Shown: in pieces, positions 24,966 to 33,108 of the stretch
Position numbering within the stretch: position 1 is the stretch's first letter
How the letters are laid out: the number at the start of each line of letters is the position of its first letter
Assembly (NCBI GenBank): GCA_025989215.1
Contig: JAPDNP010000002.1
Coordinates: 496,001-560,000 of the forward strand
Source: Neisseriaceae bacterium JH1-16
GTDB lineage: Bacteria > Pseudomonadota > Gammaproteobacteria > Burkholderiales > Chromobacteriaceae
Direction of reading: 5' to 3'
Length of the DNA stretch: 64,000 nt
Made by a program: the position numbers and the translations under genes
Notes under the pieces: generated by a model
Told to the model about the DNA's origin: nothing
Seen by the model: only the letters and a program-made list of their open reading frames with translations
The model's database searches: none

Positions 24966-26195
24966 CTAGGCCGCTTTCAGGTCTGCCGCCGGAGTCGCGG
25001 CCCGTACCTGCCCGATCCATATCAGTGACAGCAGCACCAAGGCCACCGCCAGCCAGCCGTTGTGACCATAACCGTCGATCCGTCCGCCCGCGCCACTGGC
25101 CAGCAGCAGGCCACCGAGCCAGGCGCCGCAACCGTTGCCGAGCGACTGGATCGCGCTGTTCACGCTCAGAAACGCCCCGCGCCGCTCCGGGCTAGGGATG
25201 GTGGTCATCAACGCCTGCAGCGGGATCATCCGCCCCGAGATCAGCACCATGAAGGTGGTGAAGAACAGCACGATGCCGACGAAGGGCCAGTTGGGCAGGT
25301 GGGTGATGCCCAGCACCGGCACCATCGACGCCAGCGCCATGATCCGGAACACCTTGTGCTTGCCGTAGCGGTCCGCCAGGCGGCCGACCCGGCGCGCGGT
25401 GAACAGCGTCGCGGCACCGCCGGCCATGTAGATCAGCGAGATGCTCTCCGGCGCGATGCCGTGGTTGGCGACCAGCATCGGCGAGATGAACGGGATCACC
25501 AGCATGTGCGAGGTCATCATCACGAAGGTCAACGCATAGGCGCGCAGGTGGCGCGGCTCGCTGATCAGCGCGTAGAGGTCGGGCAGCACGCGCGACAACG
25601 GCGTCGGCTGCTTGGCCAGGTGCGCGGTGAGCGAAGGCACCATCCGGGCGCCGGCCAGCCAGATCAGCAGCGACAGGGCCACCAATAGGTAGAACGGTGA
25701 CGACCAGCCGAACTGGGCGCCCAGCACCACGCCGGCCGGCACGCCGGCGATCGCCGCCAGCGAGAACGAGGTCATGATCACGCCGGTGGCGGCGCCGCGC
25801 CGCGCCGGCGGGATGACGTCGCCGACGATGGCCATGATGATCGAGGCCAGCACGCCGCCGGTCAGCCCGGCGAAGGCGCGCGAGATCAGCAGCATGTGCA
25901 GGTTGGTGGCCAGTGCGCAGGCCAGGTTGGACAGCGCGAACAGCGCGTAGATGACCAGCAGCAGCCGGCGCCGGTCGAACCGGTCGATATAGGTGGCGGC
26001 AAACAGGCCGGACAGGCCTGCGCACCAGGAATAGGCCGACACCGTGGTGGCGAAGGCGGCCGGGCTGATCGCGAAGGCATGCATGATCTGCGGGCCGAGC
26101 GGCATCATCACCATGAAGTCCATGATGATGGTGAACTGGGTCAGCGCCAGTAGCCACAACAGGCCGCGTTCGCGGCCCGGGCTCAATGGGGGCAT
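24966..26195 (-). CDS. MFS transporter
   Basis: The 409-residue protein has 12 predicted membrane helices in two halves. FMVMMPLGPQIMHAF in helix 1 and YIDRFDRRRLLLVIY between helices 2 and 3 fit drug-efflux (DHA1) members. It is preceded by its own 17-20 base leader after a PadR regulator gene, so the pair probably form a regulator-exporter unit induced by a small molecule. The exported substrate is unknown. Confidence 0.88.
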   Translation of the reverse strand: MPPLSPGRERGLLWLLALTQFTIIMDFMVMMPLGPQIMHAFAISPAAFATTVSAYSWCAGLSGLFAATYIDRFDRRRLLLVIYALFALSNLACALATNLHMLLISRAFAGLTGGVLASIIMAIVGDVIPPARRGAATGVIMTSFSLAAIAGVPAGVVLGAQFGWSSPFYLLVALSLLIWLAGARMVPSLTAHLAKQPTPLSRVLPDLYALISEPRHLRAYALTFVMMTSHMLVIPFISPMLVANHGIAPESISLIYMAGGAATLFTARRVGRLADRYGKHKVFRIMALASMVPVLGITHLPNWPFVGIVLFFTTFMVLISGRMIPLQALMTTIPSPERRGAFLSVNSAIQSLGNGCGAWLGGLLLASGAGGRIDGYGHNGWLAVALVLLSLIWIGQVRAATPAADLKAA

Positions 26196-26250
26196 AGGGT
26201 CATCTCTCTTGTCGGGGTCAGCGCCACTGGCGATGACCTACTAAGTACTA

Positions 26251-26913
26251 TCAGCGGCGCAGGATCTGTCGGGCGGCCTGCACCAGGATGGTGGCGATGC
26301 GCCGTTGTTCTTCGGCGCTGGCATGGCTGGCGCTCTGGATCAGCGCGGCCTTCAGCGCGCAGCGTGCCTCGAGCAGCTCGGGCTGCCAGCCGTCGCCGGT
26401 ATCGCCCTCTTCTTGCCCGGCCTCGCCGGCGAAGGCGCGGCGCACCGAATCCATCTTGCCGGCGATCAGCCGCAGCCGCTCCAGCATCTGCTCGGCGCGC
26501 TCGCGGTTTTCTGCCAGGTAGTCACGGCCGGCTTCGGCCAACTCGTAGCACTTGCGATTGCCTTCCTGCGTCACCGTCACCCGGCCCAGTTCCTCCAGGT
26601 AAGTCAGTGCCGGGTAGACCATGCCGGGGCTGGGGGCGTAGAAGCCGTTGGAGCGCGACTCCAGCTCCTTGATCAACTCGTAGCCGTGCGCCGGCTTTTC
26701 GGCCAACAACGCCAGCAGCAACAGTTGCAGATCCTCCGAACTGAACTTGCGACCTCGGGTGAAACCGCCGCCCTCGCCAAAGCCGCCGAAACCGCCATGG
26801 CGGCCCTGCCCGCCGTCGAAGCCACGCGAGTGCCGGCCCATTGCGTGCCAGGGCATGTGCTCGCCCATGCAGCCGAACAGACGGCCGGTGGAACGATGGT
26901 GATGATGTCTCAT
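26251..26913 (-). CDS. PadR-family transcriptional regulator with a His/Gly-rich N-terminal extension
   Basis: The PadR winged helix spans about residues 58-140 (LQLLLLALLAEKPAHGYELIKELESRSNGFYAPSPGMVYPALTYLEELG), followed by a C-terminal dimerisation helix. The first 55 residues are unusual: RHHHHRS, HMPWHAMGRHSRG and many Gly, which could bind metal ions. It is co-directional with and just upstream of the MFS gene. An AT-rich palindrome upstream of the ATG is the likely operator. PadR proteins usually repress an adjacent efflux gene until a phenolic or drug-like ligand binds. Confidence 0.9.
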   Translation of the reverse strand: MRHHHHRSTGRLFGCMGEHMPWHAMGRHSRGFDGGQGRHGGFGGFGEGGGFTRGRKFSSEDLQLLLLALLAEKPAHGYELIKELESRSNGFYAPSPGMVYPALTYLEELGRVTVTQEGNRKCYELAEAGRDYLAENRERAEQMLERLRLIAGKMDSVRRAFAGEAGQEEGDTGDGWQPELLEARCALKAALIQSASHASAEEQRRIATILVQAARQILRR

Positions 26914-26926
26914 GATCGTCTCCGCT

Positions 26927-26942
26927 ATATTTTAAAACATAT
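26927..26942 (-). promoter_or_regulatory. AT-rich operator/promoter of the padR-MFS unit
   Basis: ATATTTTAAAACATAT, close to the ATGT-N-ACAT-type palindromes bound by PadR proteins, sits 14 bases before the padR start and would overlap the promoter. A further AT-rich stretch (ACGATATAAAC) follows. Confidence 0.6.
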
Positions 26943-27031
26943 CTTACGATATAAACGACGCAACAGCGCTGTCAAGGACAAACGGGAAAAGCGGCGATGG
27001 ACGGTCGGTCCAGAGGGGAACGGAAAGGACA

Positions 27032-27066
27032 TAAAAAAAAACGGCAACCGCCAAAACGGTTGCCGT
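27032..27066 (-). terminator. Terminator of the LLM oxidoreductase gene
   Basis: ACGGCAACCG pairs with CGGTTGCCGT and is followed on the minus strand by nine T. Confidence 0.92.
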
Positions 27067-27145
27067 AAACACTCCTACCATGACCACCCAAGGCAGAGAG
27101 AGGGCTAACGCAGCCAGGAGACGCCTGCGCCAGTTACTGCGGAAA

Positions 27146-28267
27146 TCACTTGTTGCGGAAATGCGGGATCACGTACTGGCCGATGTTGCGGATCGTCTCC
27201 AGCTGCGCCCACTGCGGCACCGTGCCCATCTGGCAGATGAACAGGATCTCGTCGGCGCCGGCGTCCTTCAGGCGCTGCACATAGCCGATGCAATCCTCTA
27301 CCGTGCCGTAGGCGTGGTTCGGGTTCATCATCGACAGCGCCGGGTCGGAGAAGTTGGCCACCACCTCTTCCGAGGCGAAGCGCGACTTGATCACCATCTC
27401 GCCGGTGGTCGCCTGGGTCAGGTCGTCCTGCCAGGCGGCCGGGTCCGGACGCTCGCCGCCGGCGTACCAGTAGGCGAGCGATTCCATGAAGTAGCGCTGA
27501 CCGCGAATGCCGATCTCGCGGGCGCGCTTGCCGTCGTCCAGCACGATGGTCGGGCACAGTGCCGCCAGGTGCTGGTGCGGACGATAACCGACCTGCTGCT
27601 CCGGCTTGCGGGTTTCCCACGCGTCGCGGTAGACCTTGTTCTTCTTTGCTACCTCGTCCGGGCCGCCGAAGCCGAGCACCAGCGCGCCCATGCCGCGCTG
27701 ACCGGCGCGGGCCAGGGTGTCGGTATTGGTGCAGGCCATATACATGCGCGGATGCGGGTCCTGGTACGGCTTCGGGTGAATCGGGCGCTTCGGAATCTTG
27801 ATGAAGTCGCCGTGATGCTCGATCTCGTCCTGCACGAACATCTTCGGAATCAGGTACATCGCTTCGTCGATCATCGGGTGCAGCTCGGCCAGGTCGTAGC
27901 CGAACGCGCCGGCCTCCTGCTGGCTGCCGCCCTTGCCCACGCCGAAGTGCACCCGGCCCTTGGACAGCAGGTCGAGGGTGGCGATGCGCTCGGCCACCTT
28001 GATCGGATGGTTCATCGCCGGCGGCAGGCACACCACGCCGTGGCCCAGCTCGATGCGCTTGGTGCGCCCGGCGATGTAGGCGAGGAAGGTTTCCGGTGCG
28101 CTCATGTGCGCATAGTTGGTCAGCGAGGTGTGCTCGACACACCAGACCACGTCGAAGCCCACCTGTTCGGCCAAGTCCACCTGCTCGACGATCTCGTCGA
28201 ACACCCGGCGATCGCCCAGACGCGTGGCGTCGACCGTCTGCGCTTCATAGATCAGGGAGAATTTCAT
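27146..28267 (-). CDS. LLM-class (luciferase-like) flavin-dependent monooxygenase
   Basis: The 373-residue TIM-barrel protein starts MKFSLIYEAQ and shows WCVEHTSLTNYAHMSAPETFLAY (about 41-63), GHGVVCLPPAMNHPIKVAERIATLDLLSKGRVHFGVGKGG (FMN-binding region), as in bacterial luciferase and related monooxygenases. These use reduced FMN supplied by a separate reductase. A flavin-reductase gene is transcribed divergently 689 bases away, and both sides carry the steroid-regulon motif, so the two could form a two-component monooxygenase. The substrate is unknown. Confidence 0.85.
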   Translation of the reverse strand: MKFSLIYEAQTVDATRLGDRRVFDEIVEQVDLAEQVGFDVVWCVEHTSLTNYAHMSAPETFLAYIAGRTKRIELGHGVVCLPPAMNHPIKVAERIATLDLLSKGRVHFGVGKGGSQQEAGAFGYDLAELHPMIDEAMYLIPKMFVQDEIEHHGDFIKIPKRPIHPKPYQDPHPRMYMACTNTDTLARAGQRGMGALVLGFGGPDEVAKKNKVYRDAWETRKPEQQVGYRPHQHLAALCPTIVLDDGKRAREIGIRGQRYFMESLAYWYAGGERPDPAAWQDDLTQATTGEMVIKSRFASEEVVANFSDPALSMMNPNHAYGTVEDCIGYVQRLKDAGADEILFICQMGTVPQWAQLETIRNIGQYVIPHFRNK

Positions 28268-28373
28268 GTGCCCATCCTTTGGCTAGATTGTCCGTCGCGG
28301 GCCACGGGATGCGCCGGGATGGCGCCGATCCGTTACCTCTGGCAGCCATTCTGCAAAGCCTGCCCCTCGCCAA

Positions 28374-28392
28374 CATCGTCCATTCGGAGTAA
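28374..28392 (-). promoter_or_regulatory. Steroid-regulon motif for the LLM gene
   Basis: In gene orientation TTACTCCGAATGGACGATG, 107 bases upstream of the LLM start. Confidence 0.55.
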
Positions 28393-28421
28393 CGCAACCG
28401 CGCACCTTGCATTCGGCCAAC

Positions 28422-28440
28422 CCCGTTCATTCGGACGATG
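28422..28440 (+). promoter_or_regulatory. Steroid-regulon motif for the VOC/flavin-reductase operon
   Basis: CCCGTTCATTCGGACGATG, 152 bases upstream of the VOC start and divergent to the previous copy. The ATTCGGACGATG part is identical to copies at 36559, 37130 and 43718. Confidence 0.5.
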
Positions 28441-28591
28441 TCGCTCCCTCGCCGCGCTCGCACACTCGGACTCATCAAAGAGCCACTAGCCCCCTACCCC
28501 GGCGTTGTCGCGCGGCCTTGCCGGATGACCGGCACCGCCCCGCAGCACGCCAGCGGCTAGTTGACGGCGCAACGTCCCAAGGAGCCACGCC

Positions 28592-28933
28592 ATGCAGCTG
28601 ACCATGCTGATCCAACCGGTGGACGACCTCGCCACCGCTGCCGACTTCTACCGCGACGCGTTCGGCTACACGGAGAAATTCCGCGACGGCGCGCGTTTCT
28701 GCCTGTTCGATACCGGCGCGCTACCGCTGGCGCTGGCCGCCGGCGAAGAACGCCTCACCGAACGCGCCGCGCCGGTGTACCACGTCGACGACATCGGGGC
28801 GGCCCTGACCCGGCTCACCGCCGCCGGCAGCCGCGTGCTGCGCCCGCTCGAACAGGGGCCGCACGAATGGCGCGCGGTGCTGGCCGACCCGGCCGGCAAT
28901 CCGCTGATCCTCACCGCCCGGCTCGCCGCCTGA
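28592..28933 (+). CDS. VOC-family (glyoxalase-like) protein
   Basis: The 113-residue single-module protein has DLATAADFYRDAFGYTEKFRDGARFCLFDTG at the N-terminus, and VYHVDDIGAALTRLTAAGSRVLRP with ADPAGNPLILTAR at the C-terminus, the usual glyoxalase/bleomycin-resistance fold. Metal ligands of true glyoxalases are not all visible, so binding or isomerase roles are possible. It is 22 bases before the flavin reductase gene, in one operon. AAGGAGCC precedes the ATG. Confidence 0.82.
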   Translation: MQLTMLIQPVDDLATAADFYRDAFGYTEKFRDGARFCLFDTGALPLALAAGEERLTERAAPVYHVDDIGAALTRLTAAGSRVLRPLEQGPHEWRAVLADPAGNPLILTARLAA

Positions 28934-28955
28934 CCCACCGCGCAAGGAGACCCTG

Positions 28956-29954
28956 ATGGAAACCACTCTGTCCGCCCCCGCCTTCGACCGCCGCGAATTC
29001 CGTAGCGCCCTGGGCAGCTTCGCCACCGGCGTCACCGTGATCACCGCCCGCGCCGCCGACGGCAGCCCGGTCGGCCTGACCGCCAACAGCTTCAACTCGG
29101 TGTCGCTCGACCCGCCGCTGGTGCTGTGGGGCCTGGCGAAAAACGCCCGCAGCATGCCGGTGTTCGCCGACGCCGAGCACTGGGCGGTGCATGTGCTGTC
29201 GGCCGAACAGGAGGCCTTGTCGAATGCCTTCGCCAAGAGCGGCGAGGACAAGTTTGCCGGTGTCGAGCTGGAAACCGGCCATGCCGACCTGCCGCTGTTG
29301 ACCGGCTGCGCGGCGCGCTTCCAGTGCAAGACCCGCTTCTGTTACGAAGGCGGCGACCACATCATCTTCGTCGGCGAAGTGGTCGAATTCGACCGGCGCG
29401 ACGCCACCCCGCTGGTGTTCCACGCCGGCCGCTACGCGCTGGCGGCCAGCAAGGACAGCGGCCGCGTCCCGACCGGCTCGAGCCGGCTGGCCGGCAGCTT
29501 CGACGACGACCACCTGGGCTACCTGCTCGGCCGCGCCCACTTCCAGTTCTACGCCCCGATCCGCGCCGCAGTGCGCGAGCAGGGCCTCGACGACGCCGAG
29601 TACTTCGCGCTATTGACGCTGACCATTCGCGGCCGCGCCAGCGCCGCCGAACTGGCCCGACTCAATGCGCTGACCGACTGCCTGCTGTCCGAGGCGCGGC
29701 TCGACAGCCTGGTGCTGCGCAGCCTGCTGATGGTGGACGAGTCCGACGGCGAGCGGCGCTATGCGCTGACCCCGCGCGGCAGCGATGTCGCGCTGCGGCT
29801 GATCGCCATCGCCAAGGCACGCGAGGCCGACTTGCTGCAAAAGCTTGGCGACACCGATGCGCTGGCGCTGAAAACCCTGCTGCACCGTCTCACCGGCTTG
29901 GCCGGCCCCCACCCGGACTTGTGGCAGCCCGACAGTTGGCCGAACGCCTGCTGA
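28956..29954 (+). CDS. Flavin reductase fused to a MarR-like C-terminal domain
   Basis: The 332-residue protein has an N-terminal flavin-reductase domain (about 8-165: FRSALGSFATGVTVITA, VGLTANSFNSVSLDPPLVLWGL, and CKTRFCYEGGDHIIFVGEVVEF). From about 185 a MarR-like winged-helix part follows. The same architecture is known in the C1 reductase of 4-hydroxyphenylacetate hydroxylase, where the extra domain senses the aromatic substrate. In steroid pathways the HsaB/TesA1 reductase feeds the 3-HSA monooxygenase. No HsaA-type oxygenase is adjacent, so the divergent LLM protein is the nearest partner. Confidence 0.85.
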   Translation: METTLSAPAFDRREFRSALGSFATGVTVITARAADGSPVGLTANSFNSVSLDPPLVLWGLAKNARSMPVFADAEHWAVHVLSAEQEALSNAFAKSGEDKFAGVELETGHADLPLLTGCAARFQCKTRFCYEGGDHIIFVGEVVEFDRRDATPLVFHAGRYALAASKDSGRVPTGSSRLAGSFDDDHLGYLLGRAHFQFYAPIRAAVREQGLDDAEYFALLTLTIRGRASAAELARLNALTDCLLSEARLDSLVLRSLLMVDESDGERRYALTPRGSDVALRLIAIAKAREADLLQKLGDTDALALKTLLHRLTGLAGPHPDLWQPDSWPNAC

Positions 29955-29974
29955 CTGCCCGCTTCAGACATGAC

Positions 29975-30003
29975 AACGCGCTCCCGAGAGAGCGCGTTTT
30001 GCT
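29975..30003 (+). terminator. Terminator of the VOC/flavin-reductase operon
   Basis: AACGCGCT pairs with AGCGCGTT around an 8-base loop and runs into TTTTGCTT. The remaining 300 bases before the chemotaxis gene hold no recognisable gene, only AT-rich promoter-like DNA. Confidence 0.8.
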
Positions 30004-30298
30004 TATCAATCTTCCGACCGATACCACGACGAAGCGCACCGGCTGCCTTCGATTCCCAGCCTGGCTGGCACAACGGCATCTCAGCGGACAATGCCCTTCG
30101 GCTCGCCGAATCAATATTGAATAAAAAGATAGATATAGATGGTTTTGTCAATTGCCCAATATGACAATTGCACCGAAATTCATCCTGCGCTTACCATACG
30201 CCGGCCCAAGACAGGTAGGCGTTTATTCGATCCGTCTAATTCGATGCCTATCGCGCCTATTGATAAGTGAATAATTTAAAAAAGAGACCCGCCGACGC

Positions 30299-31618
30299 AT
30301 GTTCAATCAAGGCAAACTCAAGCGCGAGCTCGCCAGCACGCAGGAAGAGCGACAACACCTCAAGGATCTGGTCGATGCCTTGAGCCTGACCACCGCGGTA
30401 ATCGAATTCGATGCCGACGGCACCATCCTGGAAGCCAACGAGCGCTTCTGCCAGGCGATGGGTTATCAGGCCGGCGAAGTGCTCGGTGCCCATCACAAGC
30501 AGTTCTGCCCGCCCGAATTCGTCAACAGCGCCGAATACGGCCAGTTCTGGGCCCGCCTGCGCCAGGGCGAATCGTTCAGCGGCCGCTTCAAGCGCCGCCA
30601 TCGCAACGGCACCACCATTTGGCTCGAGGCGACCTATTTCCCGGTACGCACGGCCACAGGCCAGATCAAGCGGGTGGTAAAGATCGCCAGCGATATTACC
30701 GAGCGGGTCAACGAGTCGCTGCATACCCAGAACCTAGTGTCGGCGCTGAGCCGCTCGATGGCGGTGATCGAGTTCGACCTGAACGGCAAGGTACTGGACG
30801 CCAACGCCAACTTCCTCGCCGCCATGGGCTATCGGCTCGACGAAGTCGTCCAGCTCAGCCATAGCCGCTTCTGTCGCAGCGACTACGCCAACAGCGCCGA
30901 ATACCAGCAGTTCTGGAACAAGCTGCGCGCCGGGAATTACTTCTCCGGCCAGTGCGAGCGCGTCGCCAAAAACGGCGACACCGTCTGGCTCGAGGCCACC
31001 TACAACCCGGTGCTCGACGACGAGGGCAAGGTCTATCGGGTGATCAAGTTCGCCTCCGACATTACCCAACGGGTACAACACCAGTTGGCCGAACAGCAAA
31101 GCGCCCAGACCGCCTACACCATTTCCCAGGACGCCCAGAACCTGTCGGCCAACGGCGAACAGGTGATCTGGCAGGCGATCGACAAGATGCATCGCCTGTC
31201 CGAACAGGTGCGGAGCTCGTCGGGGCAGATCGAGAAGCTCGGCGATCAGACCCGCCAGATCACCTCGATCGTCAACACCATCAAGGACATCGCCGACCAG
31301 ACCAATCTCTTGGCGCTGAACGCGGCGATCGAAGCCGCCCGCGCCGGCGAGAACGGCCGCGGCTTCGCGGTGGTGGCCGACGAGGTGAGAAAGCTCGCCG
31401 AACGCACCGGCAATTCGACCGCCGAGATCGCCCGCACCATCGACTCGATCCAGTCCGATACCCATGCGATGATCGACCACATGGCGCTGAGCCTCGCCGA
31501 GGTAGAGGAAGGCACCCTGCTCGCCAACGAGGCAGGCGCCGCCATCAAGCAGATCCGCGAGGGCGCGCAGCGCGTCGTCGAGGTGGTCAGCGAGTTCTCG
31601 TCGACGCTGCGAAGCTGA
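30299..31618 (+). CDS. Soluble methyl-accepting chemotaxis protein with two PAS domains (BdlA-like)
   Basis: The 439-residue cytoplasmic protein has a short coiled start, PAS domain 1 (about 28-145, with [27 protein letters not shown]), PAS domain 2 (about 150-268, [20 protein letters not shown]), each followed by a PAC-type motif, and an MCP signalling hairpin. The hairpin tip reads [43 protein letters not shown]. No membrane helix is present. The layout equals Pseudomonas BdlA, which mediates biofilm dispersion, or Aer-like redox sensors. It could sense redox state or a steroid-derived signal. No CheA/CheW genes are near. Confidence 0.92.
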   Translation: MFNQGKLKRELASTQEERQHLKDLVDALSLTTAVIEFDADGTILEANERFCQAMGYQAGEVLGAHHKQFCPPEFVNSAEYGQFWARLRQGESFSGRFKRRHRNGTTIWLEATYFPVRTATGQIKRVVKIASDITERVNESLHTQNLVSALSRSMAVIEFDLNGKVLDANANFLAAMGYRLDEVVQLSHSRFCRSDYANSAEYQQFWNKLRAGNYFSGQCERVAKNGDTVWLEATYNPVLDDEGKVYRVIKFASDITQRVQHQLAEQQSAQTAYTISQDAQNLSANGEQVIWQAIDKMHRLSEQVRSSSGQIEKLGDQTRQITSIVNTIKDIADQTNLLALNAAIEAARAGENGRGFAVVADEVRKLAERTGNSTAEIARTIDSIQSDTHAMIDHMALSLAEVEEGTLLANEAGAAIKQIREGAQRVVEVVSEFSSTLRS

Positions 31619-31707
31619 CGTTCGGAGCCGGTGGCACTGACATGCTGCCGGCTCCTTGCGCATAATCCCGCCATCGGCGCCCATGCGTCCCAGCTCTCGA
31701 TTTCCCC

Positions 31708-32166
31708 ATGCCACATCCCCTCGACCCCGATTTCTGTGCCCTGCTGCTCGACAGCCACCTGCGCCTGGTGGGCGAGCCCCTGCTCGACCCCGGCCTGGCC
31801 CCGGCCGAGGCGGCCCGCTGGCTGTACGAGGACGCACCGTTCTGCGTGCTGGCCCACAACACCGACGCCGATCCTGTCTTCGTCTACGCCAATCGGGCGG
31901 CACAGCGCTGCTTCGAATACGACTGGGACGAGATGACCGCTCTGCCCTCGCGACTGTCGGCCGAACAGCCCAACCGCGAGGAGCGGGAGCGCCTGCTCAC
32001 CGCCGTCCGGACACGCGGCTATGCCAGCGGCTATCGCGGCCTGCGCATCGCCAAGTCAGGACGGCGTTTCTGGATCGAGGACGTAACGGTGTGGAATCTG
32101 ATCGGCCGCGACGGGGTGGACCACGGCCAGGCCGCCACCTACCGCCGCTGGCGCGACGCCGACTGA
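31708..32166 (+). CDS. MEKHLA (PAS-like) domain protein
   Basis: The 152-residue protein consists of one PAS-like MEKHLA domain: LYEDAPFCVLAHNTDADPVFVYANRAAQRCFEYDWDEMTALPSRLSAEQPNREER, then YRGLRIAKSGRRFWIEDVTVWNLIG. Stand-alone MEKHLA proteins are common in Proteobacteria and have no proven role; ligand sensing is assumed. It stands alone on the plus strand, 90 bases after the chemotaxis gene. Confidence 0.82.
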   Translation: MPHPLDPDFCALLLDSHLRLVGEPLLDPGLAPAEAARWLYEDAPFCVLAHNTDADPVFVYANRAAQRCFEYDWDEMTALPSRLSAEQPNREERERLLTAVRTRGYASGYRGLRIAKSGRRFWIEDVTVWNLIGRDGVDHGQAATYRRWRDAD

Positions 32167-32170
32167 GCCG

Positions 32171-33007
32171 CTAGCGCAGCGCCCAGCCGACCGCCCGCGA
32201 GATCGGCCGCTCCAGCACCCGGGCAAAGCGCGGTGGTAGGTCGAGCGGCCTGAGCAGCATCTTCACCGCCATTTCCACCGGCAGGTGGTGCCGCAACTGC
32301 CGGCCGAGCCGTCGATTCAGCGCCTGGAACGCCGCCCGGTCCGGCGCTGTTCCGGCTTGTCGCTCCACGAACGCGTGCCACAGCGCGCATTCACCGTCGC
32401 CGCGTCGTGCTTCGAGCACGCGGCGCCCCAGCACCGCCAGCACGCGCCGCCGGCCGGGCGACTCGAAGGCGCAGTATTCGCGGAAATAGCGGTAGAAATG
32501 CTTGTAGTGGCTGATCTCGTCGGCGCGGATGCGGGTGACGATGCCGGCCAGCACCGGCTCGACCGCCTGTGCCGCCAGCGCCTGATAGTAGGTGGCGGTG
32601 CCGGTCTCGACCACGCAACGCGCCGCCAGCTCCAGCGCCCGCGTCGGCTCGAAGGCGTCGACGGTGCACTGGCGGCCGTAGTCGTCGAGAAACGCCGCGA
32701 AGGCCCGTTCCCAGTCGAACGTCGGCCAGGCCTGTTGCACATAGTCGCGCAGCACCCGGCCGTGGCGCATCTCCTCGACCTGCCAGCGCTGGCCGAGCCA
32801 GGCGGTCACTTCATCGTCGCCGACGAAATAGCCGACCAGATTGCCGGTGTAGAGATCGGAACCGCTCTCGATGAACGAGGCGGCGGTCACTAGGTAGAAC
32901 AGCGCTTCGTTGTCCTGCAGCCGGTCCGGTGCCATGCTCGACCACGGCACCTCGTCGAGCCCCCAGTCGGGCATGGCCAAGCCCTGCCGTCCTGTCAGTG
33001 TGTCCAT
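32171..33007 (-). CDS. Ferritin-like diiron protein (acyl-ACP desaturase-like)
   Basis: The 278-residue helical protein carries what looks like a complete diiron site: Glu in AASFIESGSDLY, Glu-x-x-His in WQVEEMRHGRVL, Glu in CVVETGTATYYQAL, and Glu-x-x-His in IRADEISHYKHFYRYF. This is the fold of stearoyl-ACP desaturase and related oxygenases. Such proteins hydroxylate or desaturate lipids, or oxidise N-groups. It is transcribed towards the MEKHLA gene and away from nothing obviously related, though its position beside the sterol exporter operon is suggestive. Family placement is by motif, not by search. Confidence 0.75.
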   Translation of the reverse strand: MDTLTGRQGLAMPDWGLDEVPWSSMAPDRLQDNEALFYLVTAASFIESGSDLYTGNLVGYFVGDDEVTAWLGQRWQVEEMRHGRVLRDYVQQAWPTFDWERAFAAFLDDYGRQCTVDAFEPTRALELAARCVVETGTATYYQALAAQAVEPVLAGIVTRIRADEISHYKHFYRYFREYCAFESPGRRRVLAVLGRRVLEARRGDGECALWHAFVERQAGTAPDRAAFQALNRRLGRQLRHHLPVEMAVKMLLRPLDLPPRFARVLERPISRAVGWALR

Positions 33008-33069
33008 ATCCCTCTCCGCGCAGCGCCTATCGACACCTTAGACGCAAATCGGCGATGGCCCAACAAGGC

Positions 33070-33098
33070 CCGCCCCGCAGCACCGGGCCGCGGGGCGG
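33070..33098 (-). terminator. GC-rich hairpin after the RND gene
   Basis: CCGCCCCGC pairs with GCGGGGCGG, 11 bases past the RND stop. The T-run is poor (CCTTGTTGGG). Confidence 0.55.
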
Positions 33099-33108
33099 GG
33101 ATTGCAGC

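Noticed and set aside
27146-28267. LLM protein as the HsaA oxygenase itself
   Set aside because: HsaA is of acyl-CoA dehydrogenase fold; this protein is a luciferase-type barrel. Only an analogous role is possible.
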